A DNA stretch of 64,000 nucleotides from an uncultured Roseburia sp. (GCA_934309475.1 CAKRDK010000003.1:115115-179114); one strand, 5' to 3'. Shown: positions 16,963-25,885, numbered from the stretch's first letter. The notes: generated by a model not told the origin, from the letters alone. Numbers and translations are program-made.

Positions 16963-17865
16963 AAATCTGCCGAGTCCCGGCATCCAGTCGTCAAAAAAGA
17001 TTTCGTCCACACAGACTGCATGCCAAACGGGACGCATGAATGCCGAAAAAATGTGGATGACGTCTTCCCATGACGGTTCTTCCCGCTTACTGTGACGCAG
17101 ATATTTTTCCCAGCGTTTGCGCATATAACTGTAGTCTGCATATCCCTCGATGGTCTCTAGCCGTTCTTCTTTCTTGACAACCGGCTTCTCGATACACAAC
17201 TGTTCTAAAATGTCACGCACATGGCGGACATTCATGGCTTTCTCTGATAAAATCCCGTAAACATAGTCAAAAGTTTTCATATCCGGGAGCAACTCCATTT
17301 TTTCCATAATCTCAAAAATCTGCTCCGCTAAACATGTCTCCTCTGGGTATTCATAAAATGAAATTACTTTTTCTTTTTCCGTAAAAAGAGCAAGTTCCCT
17401 TTTCTGCGGCACAAGATTCTGGTAAGCCACCGTCTGAATCTGCAAGTGCACCGGAATCTCTTTTTCCTCAAAATCCGCATAGAGATTCAGTTCCACTTTT
17501 CCATTTTTTTCGGCGGCATTGCCTTTCCAGCTTATATTACTGTCCTGTTCGCTTCCAAAAATGTGTGCAATCATGGCAAGTCCCAGAAGACGCGACAATT
17601 TCTGCCCCGGCACAAGCTTCGTCGGCTCTAATTCTTTCTCGCTGCGGCAATATTGAAAACGCAGAATCAGTTCCTGTTTTTTCCGGTATTGCTCTATGCC
17701 AAGCTTTTCTCCGTCCATCAGCCACAGATAATCGTGAAATTTAGATTCCGATATTCTTCGCATAATTTCTTCTAAAATATATCCGGCTACCAGATTGGAA
17801 AATGGTATCTGCAATTCCTCACTTTTTTGCATGAGTACCGCATCGTCAATCTTTGTCTGCTTCAT
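16954..17865 (-). CDS. AbiEii/AbiGii-like protein lacking nucleotidyltransferase motifs
   Basis: A 303-residue soluble protein that starts directly at the stop of an AbiEi-like gene (TAAATG), the gene order of type IV toxin-antitoxin AbiE pairs. The N-terminal helix (LVAGYILEEIMRRISES) and the C-terminal helical region (MRKRWEKYLRHSK followed by a conserved-looking Trp/Pro end) resemble AbiEii. However, the GG-S/T and D-x-D motifs that define the nucleotidyltransferase active site are not there: the equivalent stretch reads LWLMDGEKLGIEQYRKK and then LILRFQYCRS. It is therefore a degenerate or functionally altered member. Assignment rests on context and overall shape, so function is open. Confidence 0.6.
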   Translation of the reverse strand: MKQTKIDDAVLMQKSEELQIPFSNLVAGYILEEIMRRISESKFHDYLWLMDGEKLGIEQYRKKQELILRFQYCRSEKELEPTKLVPGQKLSRLLGLAMIAHIFGSEQDSNISWKGNAAEKNGKVELNLYADFEEKEIPVHLQIQTVAYQNLVPQKRELALFTEKEKVISFYEYPEETCLAEQIFEIMEKMELLPDMKTFDYVYGILSEKAMNVRHVRDILEQLCIEKPVVKKEERLETIEGYADYSYMRKRWEKYLRHSKREEPSWEDVIHIFSAFMRPVWHAVCVDEIFFDDWMPGLGRFLG

Positions 17866-18495
17866 TTACAGCCACACTCCTATCATATTCTGAACCTTTT
17901 TCAGAACTTTTCTGGCTCTCGCATATTCCATCAGTTTTGCCACGTCCTTCTCTTCGTCCTGAATGAACGCCAGCAATCCTTCTTTGAATAATTCACGGTT
18001 CATTTTGTCCTCATATTTGAGGCAGTCGCAGATAAGCCGCTCCTTTTCATAGATTTTCATTGGCTTTCCGGCAATCTGCGTTGTCGTTACCCCAAGTGCG
18101 AGTGCATCCGGCTCCGTGTAAAAAGGTGTTACCTGTGGATAATCCAGCTTAAAGCGGGATTTTGACGTATTCTTATCCACGGCAAGCTTCCAGCCGTATG
18201 GCTTTTTCGTGATATAACCGTACTGATACAGCGCATTTTCCATGCAAAGAACGCAGTCCGGGAAAAATCCTGCAATCAGTTCCTCCTCCGAAAATCCTTC
18301 CAGGCTGACTGCATAATATCCACTTTTGACACGAACCAGTTCACCCTGTTCCACAAATTTTAAAATCTTCCGGTAGTCCATTTTCAATGTGCCAAGCTGC
18401 TCTTTTTTTACAATTCCACCATTGTTTGTAATGAATTCTTTTACTTCTTCCAGTAACTTTTCTTCTTTTTTACTTCTCATTGGCTCCTCTGACAT
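17866..18495 (-). CDS. AbiEi-like antitoxin / winged-helix protein
   Basis: A 209-residue protein with an N-terminal winged-helix segment (ITNNGGIVKKEQL, then ILKFVEQGELVRVKSGYY) and the C-terminal domain seen in type IV AbiEi antitoxins (PDCVLCMENALYQYGY and KERLICDCLKYEDKMN). In AbiE systems this protein binds its own promoter and counteracts the AbiEii toxin. The start ATG follows GGAG at seven bases. It is the first gene of a two-gene operon with the AbiEii-like gene and is divergent from the ArgR-like regulator. Confidence 0.8.
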   Translation of the reverse strand: MSEEPMRSKKEEKLLEEVKEFITNNGGIVKKEQLGTLKMDYRKILKFVEQGELVRVKSGYYAVSLEGFSEEELIAGFFPDCVLCMENALYQYGYITKKPYGWKLAVDKNTSKSRFKLDYPQVTPFYTEPDALALGVTTTQIAGKPMKIYEKERLICDCLKYEDKMNRELFKEGLLAFIQDEEKDVAKLMEYARARKVLKKVQNMIGVWL

Positions 18496-18640
18496 TTTTT
18501 CCGCTCCATGTTCTTTCTTGTGGTATATTTTACAACATTTCTATTTTTACTATAATTGATTGTAGTTGCTATGTCAAACCTCATTTTCGTTGTTTTTTGC
18601 CGTTTCCTGCTGTAAAATAAAACTATCACTTTTGTAGAAC

Positions 18641-18660
18641 ATGTCCGCCTGTGCGGACAT
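18641..18660. other. Short hairpin in the leader of the ArgR-like gene
   Basis: A perfect 8-bp stem, ATGTCCGC / GCGGACAT, with a CTGT loop, six bases before the GGAAAGG ribosome site. It could be an operator (dyad) or a leader structure. Confidence 0.5.
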
Positions 18661-18680
18661 TATTTGGAAAGGCATATACT

Positions 18681-19187
18681 ATGGAACAGACAACACATCT
18701 CCGTAAAAATCCATCCCGCGAGACCTGCGAAAGCGTTATCAAACGTATCTTAATCACCGAGGTCTTAGAGAAAGGGAAAAATGAGCATTTCAAATGCGCG
18801 GCTGACTTCATGAGTTATTTCGAGTCACTCTATCCCGCTTCCGATGCTCTGACCAAACAGGTACAGCGCGCCATCAAATCTCTCGCAATGCCAAAAGATG
18901 AGAATGGCTACTTCATTGTCAATAAAACCATCGAACAGTATGAGAAGGAGCAGGAATTGAAATCCGTTTTTCAAAAAGCGCATGCCTCATTTCAGTCTCT
19001 CGATGACTGCGATACTATTTTTCTCTCCCTGGATGCTTCTCTTCGTTCCTACATACTTCATCTGTTAGAACACGCTCCTGCTTTCCAGGATAAGTACGTG
19101 ACCATCGTGGAGAGCTCAAACGGACTCCTCATTTACACGAGAAATAAGTCCCAGCTTCTGGTTCTTTTAGACAGCCTGGTTTCTTAG
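18681..19187 (+). CDS. Possible ArgR-like regulator (divergent)
   Basis: A 168-residue protein from ATG 18681, which has GGAAAGG eight bases upstream. The layout resembles the arginine-repressor family: an N-terminal region that could form a winged helix (HFKCAADFMSYFESLYP, then QVQRAIKSLAMPKDENGYF) and a C-terminal alpha/beta part (DTIFLSLDASLRSYILHLL, then VTIVESSNGLLIYTRN). The usual ArgR core GTIAGDDT is absent, so the arginine-binding site is not conserved and the ligand, if any, is unknown. The assignment is tentative. It is divergent from the AbiE-like pair and ends before a strong terminator. Confidence 0.55.
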   Translation: MEQTTHLRKNPSRETCESVIKRILITEVLEKGKNEHFKCAADFMSYFESLYPASDALTKQVQRAIKSLAMPKDENGYFIVNKTIEQYEKEQELKSVFQKAHASFQSLDDCDTIFLSLDASLRSYILHLLEHAPAFQDKYVTIVESSNGLLIYTRNKSQLLVLLDSLVS

Positions 19188-19257
19188 TGTTCCTTGTATT
19201 TGTTTTAAATTGTCTGACAATTTAGATTTTTCTTTTTGATGTCCTGAATAACAAAAG

Positions 19258-19297
19258 CGACAATATTTTATACAAATATTGTCGTTTTCTTGTTTTT
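19258..19297 (+). terminator. Rho-independent terminator
   Basis: A perfect 11-bp stem (CGACAATATTT / AAATATTGTCG), five-base loop, followed by TTTTCTTGTTTTT. It ends the ArgR-like gene and faces the convergent carboxypeptidase gene. Confidence 0.85.
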
Positions 19298-19326
19298 ACA
19301 TAATATTTTATTGTCGTTACAAATTG

Positions 19327-20727
19327 TTATCTTCTCTTTTTCCAGCGGTTTTTGACGCCACGGTCTTTTCTGCGTCCACGTTTCTGTGACTTGCGGAACT
19401 GTCTGATTTCCATTTTATGCCGAATGATATAGATATTATCAATCAGACATTTTATTCCGAAAATCAGTGCTGCAATGACAACAATTCCGATTACAACCAG
19501 CGCGATTTTTCTGGTGTCAATGTTGAGTGTCTTGCTCTCTTTTTCCTCGGTGTCCTCGATATTATTAAATGGAAATTCCTTTACTTCCGTCTGTGTCACT
19601 TCAACATCTGCTCCGCCGACCGTTCTGTCGTTGTACGTGTATACAATCGTTCCCGCCACGGTATCGCTTGTGTTATCGCAGTTGACTTCATAGGATGTAT
19701 CGTTGAATTCAGCCGTCTTCGGCAGCACCACGCAGGCATCCTTGTCTATGCTTGCAAAAGCCTCATTCGTGTTGAGTGCGCCGACACTTTCTTCCTGCTC
19801 CGTCTCAAACCTCGTCTCATTCTCTGAGATATTCCAGAGCTGGAAATTGTCAAAACAGTATTCAAACAGGCTTGTACTATCGAGCCACTGGTTCGGCTTC
19901 TCCACATTCATAACAACGCATACTAAGGTCATTCCGTCCTTCTCTGCATAGGTGACAAGCGTGCTTCCCGCAGCCACTGTGTAACCGGTCTTACCGCCTG
20001 TACAGTATTCGTAAACGTACTGCGAAGTCGTTCTCGGATAAAGCATCTCATTATGGTTCTGCAGATATGTCGGCTCGGAATGTTTGTTTGTCGCAGGAAT
20101 CGTATAACGCGCTGTTCCGGTAATGATACGGAACGTCTCGTTCTCATACGCCGCCCTTGCAATCAATGCCATATCCCTTGCGCTCGTCCAGTGCTGCTCA
20201 TCCGGCAGACCATTCGGATTATTAAAATGCGTATTGGTGCATCCCAGTTCAGCCGCTTTCTCATTCATCATATCTACAAACGTAGATACATCTCCTGCCA
20301 CATGCTCCGCAACTGCCCATGCACATTCATTTGCGGATTCGAGCATGACTGCATATAAGCACTGCTCCATTGTCATCTCTTCCCCGACATCACGCCAGAT
20401 ATGAGATGTATCACCCTCATTTTTATAGACTGCGTCCTCCGAAAATGTGACGACCTCATCCATGCTGCTATTCTCGATTGCAATTAAGGTTGTCAGTATC
20501 TTCGTAATACTTGCCGGGTAAAGCTGCTCATCTGCATTTTTCTCATAGAGCACTGTTCCCGTCGATTCTTCCATTACAATTGCGGATGGCGTCTGAATCG
20601 TCGGTCCTTCCGGCCAGTAATCCGCCGCCTCTACTTTCTGTGGTGCCGCCTGCAACAGACAAACCAGTCCCAGCAGTACCGCCATCACTCTTTTTCCTTT
20701 TTTTATCTGAAACATATTTAAAACCAT
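19327..20727 (-). CDS. D-alanyl-D-alanine carboxypeptidase (PBP5-type, S11)
   Basis: About 466 residues. A signal peptide (MVLNMFQIKKGKRVMAV, hydrophobic core, cleavage after VEA) precedes an S11 peptidase domain with the three active-site motifs: SxxK as SITK (about residue 70), SxN as SAN (about 130) and KTG in GGKTGYT (about 240). It trims the terminal D-Ala of peptidoglycan stem peptides at the outer membrane face. Unlike the usual amphipathic anchor, the C terminus has a true transmembrane helix (IALVVIGIVVIAALIFGI) and a strongly basic tail. Start is uncertain between 20715, 20727 and 20736; the frame is open to 20994 but that part is not family-like. Confidence 0.9.
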   Translation of the reverse strand: MVLNMFQIKKGKRVMAVLLGLVCLLQAAPQKVEAADYWPEGPTIQTPSAIVMEESTGTVLYEKNADEQLYPASITKILTTLIAIENSSMDEVVTFSEDAVYKNEGDTSHIWRDVGEEMTMEQCLYAVMLESANECAWAVAEHVAGDVSTFVDMMNEKAAELGCTNTHFNNPNGLPDEQHWTSARDMALIARAAYENETFRIITGTARYTIPATNKHSEPTYLQNHNEMLYPRTTSQYVYEYCTGGKTGYTVAAGSTLVTYAEKDGMTLVCVVMNVEKPNQWLDSTSLFEYCFDNFQLWNISENETRFETEQEESVGALNTNEAFASIDKDACVVLPKTAEFNDTSYEVNCDNTSDTVAGTIVYTYNDRTVGGADVEVTQTEVKEFPFNNIEDTEEKESKTLNIDTRKIALVVIGIVVIAALIFGIKCLIDNIYIIRHKMEIRQFRKSQKRGRRKDRGVKNRWKKRR

Positions 20728-20874
20728 GCCTTTCATTTGCTTTGTCGCGCATATCATTAATAGTATATACGCAACATTTTTTTCATGCAATAACTTTTCA
20801 TGAAAATAGGGAAAAATACTTTTTTTCTCCCGGCTTTTATTGTAAAATATGGGTATCTTTTTACGATAAAGATA

Positions 20875-20902
20875 GTGTGCTTTTTCACACGCAATGTTAT
20901 GC
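20875..20902 (+). repeat. Weak third copy of the dnaN/gyrB 3' element
   Basis: GTGTG, CTTTTT, CACACGCAA and a following TGTTA resemble the core of the elements at 42835 and 46170 (TTTCACACGCAA then GTAGTTA). It lies about 30 bases before the trmB start. The match is short and may be chance. Confidence 0.3.
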
Positions 20903-20932
20903 CCCAAAAAGCAGGCAGAAATGGAGAAATTT

Positions 20933-21571
20933 ATGAGATTACGAAATATTAAAGGTGCCGATGAGGCAATTGAAAAAAGCGAATATTGTATCAAAAATCC
21001 AACAGAGTTAAATGGAAACTGGCAGTCCGTTTTCCCTCATCAGCAGCCACTCCACATTGAAGTCGGCATGGGAAAAGGCCGTTTTATCATGGACTTAGCC
21101 GCCGCTCATCCGGAAATCAACTACATCGGTATTGAACGCTATACCAGCGTACTTTTCCGCGCCATTCAGAAAATGGAACTGAATCCTTTGCCAAACCTCC
21201 GTTTTCTCTGTATCGATGCAGCTACTTTACCGGAAGTCTTTGCCAAAGATGAAGTTTCCCGGATTTATCTGAACTTTTCCGATCCATGGCCAAAAGACCG
21301 CCATGCAAAGCGCCGTCTGACTTCAAGAGAATTTTTTGCACGATATGACCAGATTTTAACAAAAGATGGACATGTAGAATTCAAGACAGACAACCAGGAT
21401 CTTTTCACTTTTTCACTTGAAGAAATCCCGGAAGCAGGCTGGAGCGTAGATGCTTCTACGAGAGATTTACACCATGATGCTTCCATGAACGAAGGAAATA
21501 TCATGACAGAATATGAGGAGAAGTTCTCTTCTAAGGGCAATCCAATCTGTAAACTGATTGCAAGCCGCTAA
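20933..21571 (+). CDS. trmB: tRNA (guanine-N7-)-methyltransferase TrmB
   Basis: A 212-residue SAM-dependent methylase that makes m7G46 in tRNA. The N terminus MRLRNIKGADE and the motif HIEVGMGKGRFIMDLA (about 38-53) are typical, as are NFSDPWPKDRHAKRRL (about 115-130) and the C-terminal TEYEEKF. ATG 20933 follows GGAG at six bases; an upstream in-frame ATG at 20894 would add 13 non-conserved residues. Confidence 0.95.
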   Translation: MRLRNIKGADEAIEKSEYCIKNPTELNGNWQSVFPHQQPLHIEVGMGKGRFIMDLAAAHPEINYIGIERYTSVLFRAIQKMELNPLPNLRFLCIDAATLPEVFAKDEVSRIYLNFSDPWPKDRHAKRRLTSREFFARYDQILTKDGHVEFKTDNQDLFTFSLEEIPEAGWSVDASTRDLHHDASMNEGNIMTEYEEKFSSKGNPICKLIASR

Positions 21572-21730
21572 TTTTTTCTATTGTAATAAACGAAAATCCA
21601 TGAAATGGAATCCGGTTTTTACCGCTTCCGCTTCATGGTTTTTTTATTTGCAGGTATATTGCATCGTCTTTTTCTGCAACAAAAAAAGCACCATCCCCAT
21701 GGCCTACACCATAAAAACGATACTTTTAAA

Positions 21731-21803
21731 TGCGCCACCAGGGGTTCGAACCCTGGACACCCTGATTAAGAGTCAGGTGCTCTGCCAGCTGAGCTAGTGG
21801 CGC
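21731..21803 (-). tRNA. tRNA-Lys (anticodon CTT)
   Basis: A complete 73-nt cloverleaf. The acceptor arm GCGCCAC pairs with GTGGCGC, the anticodon stem is CCTGA/TCAGG with loop CTCTTAA (anticodon CTT), and the T arm is CAGGG-TTCGAAC-CCTG plus its closing pair. CCA is not encoded. It is antisense to the neighbouring trmB and pepT genes and stands alone. Confidence 0.96.
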
Positions 21804-21987
21804 ATAAATATTGAACACAAAATGTATTATATAATAATTTATTAAGAAATGCAAGAAGTTTTTTCATATTTTTTTATTTTATTTTACATATAAGTATGCT
21901 ATCTTTATTATAGTATGCGATGTTTGCAAATGAATCCTATATTTTGTAATCACCTGCCAATATCTAGAGAAGATAAGGAGATTTTGT

Positions 21988-23205
21988 ATGAAAGTTGAAG
22001 AACGATTTTTAAATTATGTATCTTATTGGACAACTTCCGATGAAGAAAGCACGGCGCACCCTTCCACGGCACGCCAGTTTGACCTTGGAAAAGTCTTAGA
22101 ACAGGAATTAAAAGACCTCGGTCTCACAAAAGTTGTTTTGACCGAAAACTGCTACGTCTATGGTTTACTTCCTGCCACTTCCGGCATGGAGGACGCAAAG
22201 GCTGTCGGTTTTATTGCACATATGGACACTGCACCGGACTATTCCGGCGAACATGTAAAACCTCAGATTATTGAAAATTATAACGGTGAGGACGTTGTTT
22301 TAAAAGGAACCAATGCCCTGTTAAAAGTATCTGATTTTCCAACTTTAAAAGACTTAAAGGGACGTACTTTAATTACAACAGACGGCACTACACTTCTCGG
22401 TGCGGACGATAAGGCCGGTATTGCTGTCATCTTAACGGCTGTCGAGGAAATTATAAAATCCGGTATTCCTCATGGCGATATCTGGATTGGCTTCACACCG
22501 GATGAAGAAATCGGTGCCGGCGCAGATCTTTTTGACCTTGACTATTTCAAGGCAGATTACGCTTACACCTTAGACGGCGATTATGAGGGCGAAGTTGCCT
22601 ACGAGAACTTCAATGCTTCCAGCGCTGTTTTCTCTGTAAAAGGTGTCAACGTTCACCCTGGTGAGGCAAAAGATATTATGGTAAATGCTGCCGCTGTTGC
22701 CTGCGAAATCCAGGCTTCACTTCCGGAAGCGGAGACTCCTTCCCACACAGAAGGCAGAGAAGGCTTTTATCATCTGACCGACATGTCCGGTGATGTTGCT
22801 TCCGCAACACTTTCTTATATCATTCGTGACCACGACAAAGATTCTTTCGCTTCCCGTCTGGACACACTCCGTGCCTTAGAAAAGAAGATGAACGAGAAAT
22901 ACGGTGCCGGAACTGTTTCCTTAAAAATTACAGATTCCTACTCTAACATGTTAGAAATCATTGAGCAGCATCCTTTTGTTGTGGAACTTGCGCGTGAAGC
23001 CATCGCAAGTACAGGACTTACACCAATCTCCCGTCCGGTTCGTGGCGGTACAGACGGTGCAAGATTAAGTTTCATGGGTCTTCCATGTCCAAACCTTGGT
23101 ACAGGCGGTTACGGCTTCCACGGTCCTTATGAACACATCAGTGTAGAAGGCATGGAAACTGCAGTTAAAATTGTGACTTATCTTGCTGCACATCCTGCAA
23201 AATAA
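21988..23205 (+). CDS. pepT: Peptidase T (tripeptide aminopeptidase)
   Basis: A 405-residue M20 family metallopeptidase. It has the zinc-site motifs GFIAHMDTAPDY (about residues 74-85), LLGADDKAG (about 137-145) and FTPDEEIGAG (about 172-181), and the C-terminal RPVRGGTDGARLS and NLGTGGYGFHGPYE blocks of PepT. It removes the N-terminal residue of tripeptides in the cytoplasm. ATG 21988 has AAGGAG seven bases upstream. It is a single-gene unit closed by strong hairpins. Confidence 0.96.
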   Translation: MKVEERFLNYVSYWTTSDEESTAHPSTARQFDLGKVLEQELKDLGLTKVVLTENCYVYGLLPATSGMEDAKAVGFIAHMDTAPDYSGEHVKPQIIENYNGEDVVLKGTNALLKVSDFPTLKDLKGRTLITTDGTTLLGADDKAGIAVILTAVEEIIKSGIPHGDIWIGFTPDEEIGAGADLFDLDYFKADYAYTLDGDYEGEVAYENFNASSAVFSVKGVNVHPGEAKDIMVNAAAVACEIQASLPEAETPSHTEGREGFYHLTDMSGDVASATLSYIIRDHDKDSFASRLDTLRALEKKMNEKYGAGTVSLKITDSYSNMLEIIEQHPFVVELAREAIASTGLTPISRPVRGGTDGARLSFMGLPCPNLGTGGYGFHGPYEHISVEGMETAVKIVTYLAAHPAK

Positions 23206-23283
23206 TCTGATTTTGTGTCATTTACCGACAAGAAAACTACAGGTTATCTTTTGATAGCCGATGAAAAAGATTCCTGCGAAGCA

Positions 23284-23323
23284 TTTTTGTGTAATAGGAA
23301 CGAAATTTCCTATTACACAAAAA
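23284..23323. repeat. Intergenic palindromic element, copy A
   Basis: A perfect 17-bp inverted repeat (arms 23284-23300 and 23307-23323, core TGTGTAATAGGAA) with a six-base loop, between the convergent pepT and the repeat-rich membrane protein gene. The T-rich arm means it may act as a terminator. A diverged relative lies at 32300-32331. Confidence 0.8.
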
Positions 23324-23358
23324 AAGAATTGACCACATAACATGATCAATTCTTTTTT
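23319..23358. terminator. Bidirectional terminator
   Basis: AAAAAAGAATTGA pairs with TCAATTCTTTTTT across a 13-base loop; T runs on both strands. It overlaps the end of the preceding palindrome and separates pepT from the convergent minus-strand gene. Confidence 0.8.
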
Positions 23359-23375
23359 ATTATCCACATTTCTCT

Positions 23376-24851
23376 TTAAATGTTTGCAATCAATGCTGCT
23401 ATCTCATCTGCCGTCATAACCTTGTTTGGGTCTGACAAGGCATCCATAGCCGGTGCTGCCGGAGCTTCTTCTTTCTTCTCCGGTTCTTCCTGTACCGGTG
23501 TATTGGCTGCCGTTGTATTGGCAATCAATGCTGCTATCTCATCCGGTGTCATAATCTTATTTGGAGAAGGCGGAACGTCCGCTTCTTCCTCTGGCTCTGC
23601 CACCGGCTCCTCGGCTGGTACTTCCGCTTCCACAGCGGCTGGCTCCTCTGCCTCTTTTTCGGCAATCTCTTCATCTGTCAACAAACTGCTGTCATTTAAT
23701 ACCTCATCTGCAATAGAAGAAATCTCATCAAATCCTAACTCTGCAGGCTCCTCCGCAGCTTCGTCTCCAAAACCAAGTTCACTTACATCTGTAGTATCTT
23801 CAACGACCTCTTCTGCCGGTTCATCTCCGAACCCTAATTCATTGATGTCGGCTGGTTCATCGCCAAATCCTAATTCATTGATATCACCTGCATCTTCCAC
23901 CACTTCTTCAGCAGGTTCATCACCAAATCCCAATTCGTTGATGTCAGATGTTTTCTCTGCGCTGGTATCTAACGGTTCCACGATTGCTTCTTCCGCTGAC
24001 GCTTCCAGTGGTTCGACAACTTCTTCTTCCGCTTCCACAACCGGTTCGATAATCTCTTCGACTGTTTCTTCAACCGGCTCAGCAACTTCTTCTTCCACTG
24101 ACACTTCCAGTGGTTCGACAACTTCTTCTTCCACTGTCTCTTCCGGTATTCCGGCTTCTTCTGCTTCCTCTTCAAAACTGAACTGACCAATGGTAGAACC
24201 AAGTTCTTCCTCAACCGGAGCACTCTGTACCGTAACACTTCCAATGTGTGCCACTTCATTTTCCAATGCTTTTATTGCTTCCACAATCTCAGCCTGCTTC
24301 CGCAAAAGTTCCTGTATACCTGCCACAAGTTCTTCCTGATGCCTGGTATCCTCAGTGCCTGTTTTCTCTGCCAGTTGTGTCTCTAAATCAAGCATTTTAT
24401 CAATCAGCTTGTCATTCGAATTCAACAATGCATCTGTATTTTCTTTTGTCCGGTTGATGGTGATTTTTGCAAGTGATTTCTGTGCTGCAATAATCTCATC
24501 GCGCGGGCCGTCCATGATGGTCTCAATTCCCGTCAGGCGGCTCTCTAATTCGTCAAACGACTTTCTAAGACGCACATACGTCGCTTTTTCTGATTTAAAA
24601 ATACTCTCGTATTGTTCTTCCCTGCGAATTGCTCTTCTCTGGCTCTCACTCAAAAGAGATATCACTAAAACATAAGTCGACAGCAGCATCAAAATTGTAA
24701 TCACTGCAATTATAATATAATTCCGATGATTGTCTGTCATACACAATAAATCCGCCATCAGCAGAATTACTGTAACTAAAACTGAAATAACAATTTTCAC
24801 ACAATTCATATTCTTGTGCTTCTGTGGTGTCACTGGATGATCCTTACCCAT
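23376..24851 (-). CDS. Two-TM coiled-coil protein with acidic repeats and FliM-like C-terminal motifs
   Basis: A 491-residue protein I cannot assign to a named family. Two transmembrane helices (about residues 18-36 and 46-68) are followed by a coiled-coil region (about 75-205) and a long, very acidic Glu/Val/Pro-rich stretch. Within it the unit ELGFGDEPA, often with DIN in front, occurs four times. The C terminus holds two copies of a short motif, NKIMTPDEIAALIAN and NKVMTADEIAALIAN, the second at the very end. These resemble the LSQDEIDALL motif at the N terminus of FliM and FliN. The protein may be a membrane-tethered scaffold presenting a short binding motif, but that is inference. A tRNA-Arg lies just upstream. 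Confidence 0.85.
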   Translation of the reverse strand: MGKDHPVTPQKHKNMNCVKIVISVLVTVILLMADLLCMTDNHRNYIIIAVITILMLLSTYVLVISLLSESQRRAIRREEQYESIFKSEKATYVRLRKSFDELESRLTGIETIMDGPRDEIIAAQKSLAKITINRTKENTDALLNSNDKLIDKMLDLETQLAEKTGTEDTRHQEELVAGIQELLRKQAEIVEAIKALENEVAHIGSVTVQSAPVEEELGSTIGQFSFEEEAEEAGIPEETVEEEVVEPLEVSVEEEVAEPVEETVEEIIEPVVEAEEEVVEPLEASAEEAIVEPLDTSAEKTSDINELGFGDEPAEEVVEDAGDINELGFGDEPADINELGFGDEPAEEVVEDTTDVSELGFGDEAAEEPAELGFDEISSIADEVLNDSSLLTDEEIAEKEAEEPAAVEAEVPAEEPVAEPEEEADVPPSPNKIMTPDEIAALIANTTAANTPVQEEPEKKEEAPAAPAMDALSDPNKVMTADEIAALIANI

Positions 24852-24925
24852 AATGATTCCCCCTTGTACGATAGTGTCTTCCTTGACTTCTTATGTAATT
24901 TTTAAAATAAATCATATAAAAATAA

Positions 24926-24999
24926 TGCACCTAACTGGATTCGAACCAGCGGCCTTCCGCTTAGGAGGCGGACGCTCTATCCTACTGAGCTATAGATGC
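24926..24999 (-). tRNA. tRNA-Arg (anticodon CCT)
   Basis: A complete 74-nt cloverleaf. The acceptor arm GCATCTA pairs with TAGGTGC (one G-T), the anticodon stem is TCCGC/GCGGA with loop CTCCTAA (anticodon CCT), and the T arm is GCTGG-TTCGAAT-CCAGT. CCA is not encoded. Its 5' end is only seven bases after the stop of the DUF3881 gene on the same strand, so it is probably cut out of that transcript. Confidence 0.96.
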
Positions 25000-25006
25000 A
25001 AAAAAA

Positions 25007-25885
25007 CTAGTTATGATAACAGATATGGCCCTGCATCCAGATATTCCCTTTGAAACGTCTTCCTATCTCCGGTTCACCCAGCAAATCTTTCTGGTTGATG
25101 CACAAACTAAATTCTAAATCATTACATAAAAGTTCTAATAAATATACTTTTTCATTTGTGTACTGATTCATGACGATTGAGTAATCTACAATCTCTGCGA
25201 GCACAGAATACTGATCGCTCTCGATTCCATATGGCATGAAGTAAGTATCGACAATGCTTAATACATCTTCATTCATGATACGCTTCGAAAGCATAGAGTA
25301 AGTATCCATATCCTCTAACGTCAGATTCTCAATCGCATCCTCATCGCCCTCTCTAGCGGCTGCAATCAAGTGATTCCTGTCGGTCGAATTCTTCTGTATG
25401 TTGCGAGTCTGTCTCTGTGTCTTGTTAATCGGTAATAAAATCTTACCTTCCGTGGAAAGTGCTGACAAAATAGCGCCTTCCTGCATGTTCATCGGAAGTC
25501 TGTTCTTTTTGGCTGAGAGATAATCCGTGATATTCTGTAAGTAAAAAATAAGTGTGACACCAATTTTTACTTCGTCACAGATTCCTGCATATGACTCCTT
25601 CTCTGCATGCTTATCTACCTCGATGCTCTCTCTGGTAGTAACCTTCGTTCCATGGTAATAAGGATAATAATAATCAACCTCGAACGTATCGTCCTCCTGA
25701 TAAGTTCCTCTCACGGCAATTCCAAAAAGATTCCCAAACTCTTTGGAAAGTTCAGCAAATTCATTGCCTTCTGAATCTTCTGCTACTGTCATCATAGTTG
25801 GCTTTTCAACGATTTCAGAGACAATCTTCTCTAGCTCTTTCTTTTTTAAATTTGAAAATCCAATTGCTCTTAAAAACTTATGCAA
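25007..25885 (-). CDS. DUF3881 family protein
   Basis: A 292-residue soluble protein. The start MHKFLRAIGFSNLKKKELE and the block YAGICDEVKIGVTLIFYLQN are typical of DUF3881, a family I know mainly from Lachnospiraceae and without an assigned function. No catalytic motif or membrane segment is visible. It heads a run of minus-strand genes and is followed at once by tRNA-Arg. Confidence 0.88.
   Translation of the reverse strand: MHKFLRAIGFSNLKKKELEKIVSEIVEKPTMMTVAEDSEGNEFAELSKEFGNLFGIAVRGTYQEDDTFEVDYYYPYYHGTKVTTRESIEVDKHAEKESYAGICDEVKIGVTLIFYLQNITDYLSAKKNRLPMNMQEGAILSALSTEGKILLPINKTQRQTRNIQKNSTDRNHLIAAAREGDEDAIENLTLEDMDTYSMLSKRIMNEDVLSIVDTYFMPYGIESDQYSVLAEIVDYSIVMNQYTNEKVYLLELLCNDLEFSLCINQKDLLGEPEIGRRFKGNIWMQGHICYHN

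Noticed and set aside
23380..24186. Long open frame of 268 codons on the plus strand
   Set aside because: Low-complexity Ser-rich shadow of the acidic repeat gene on the minus strand; no ribosome site.
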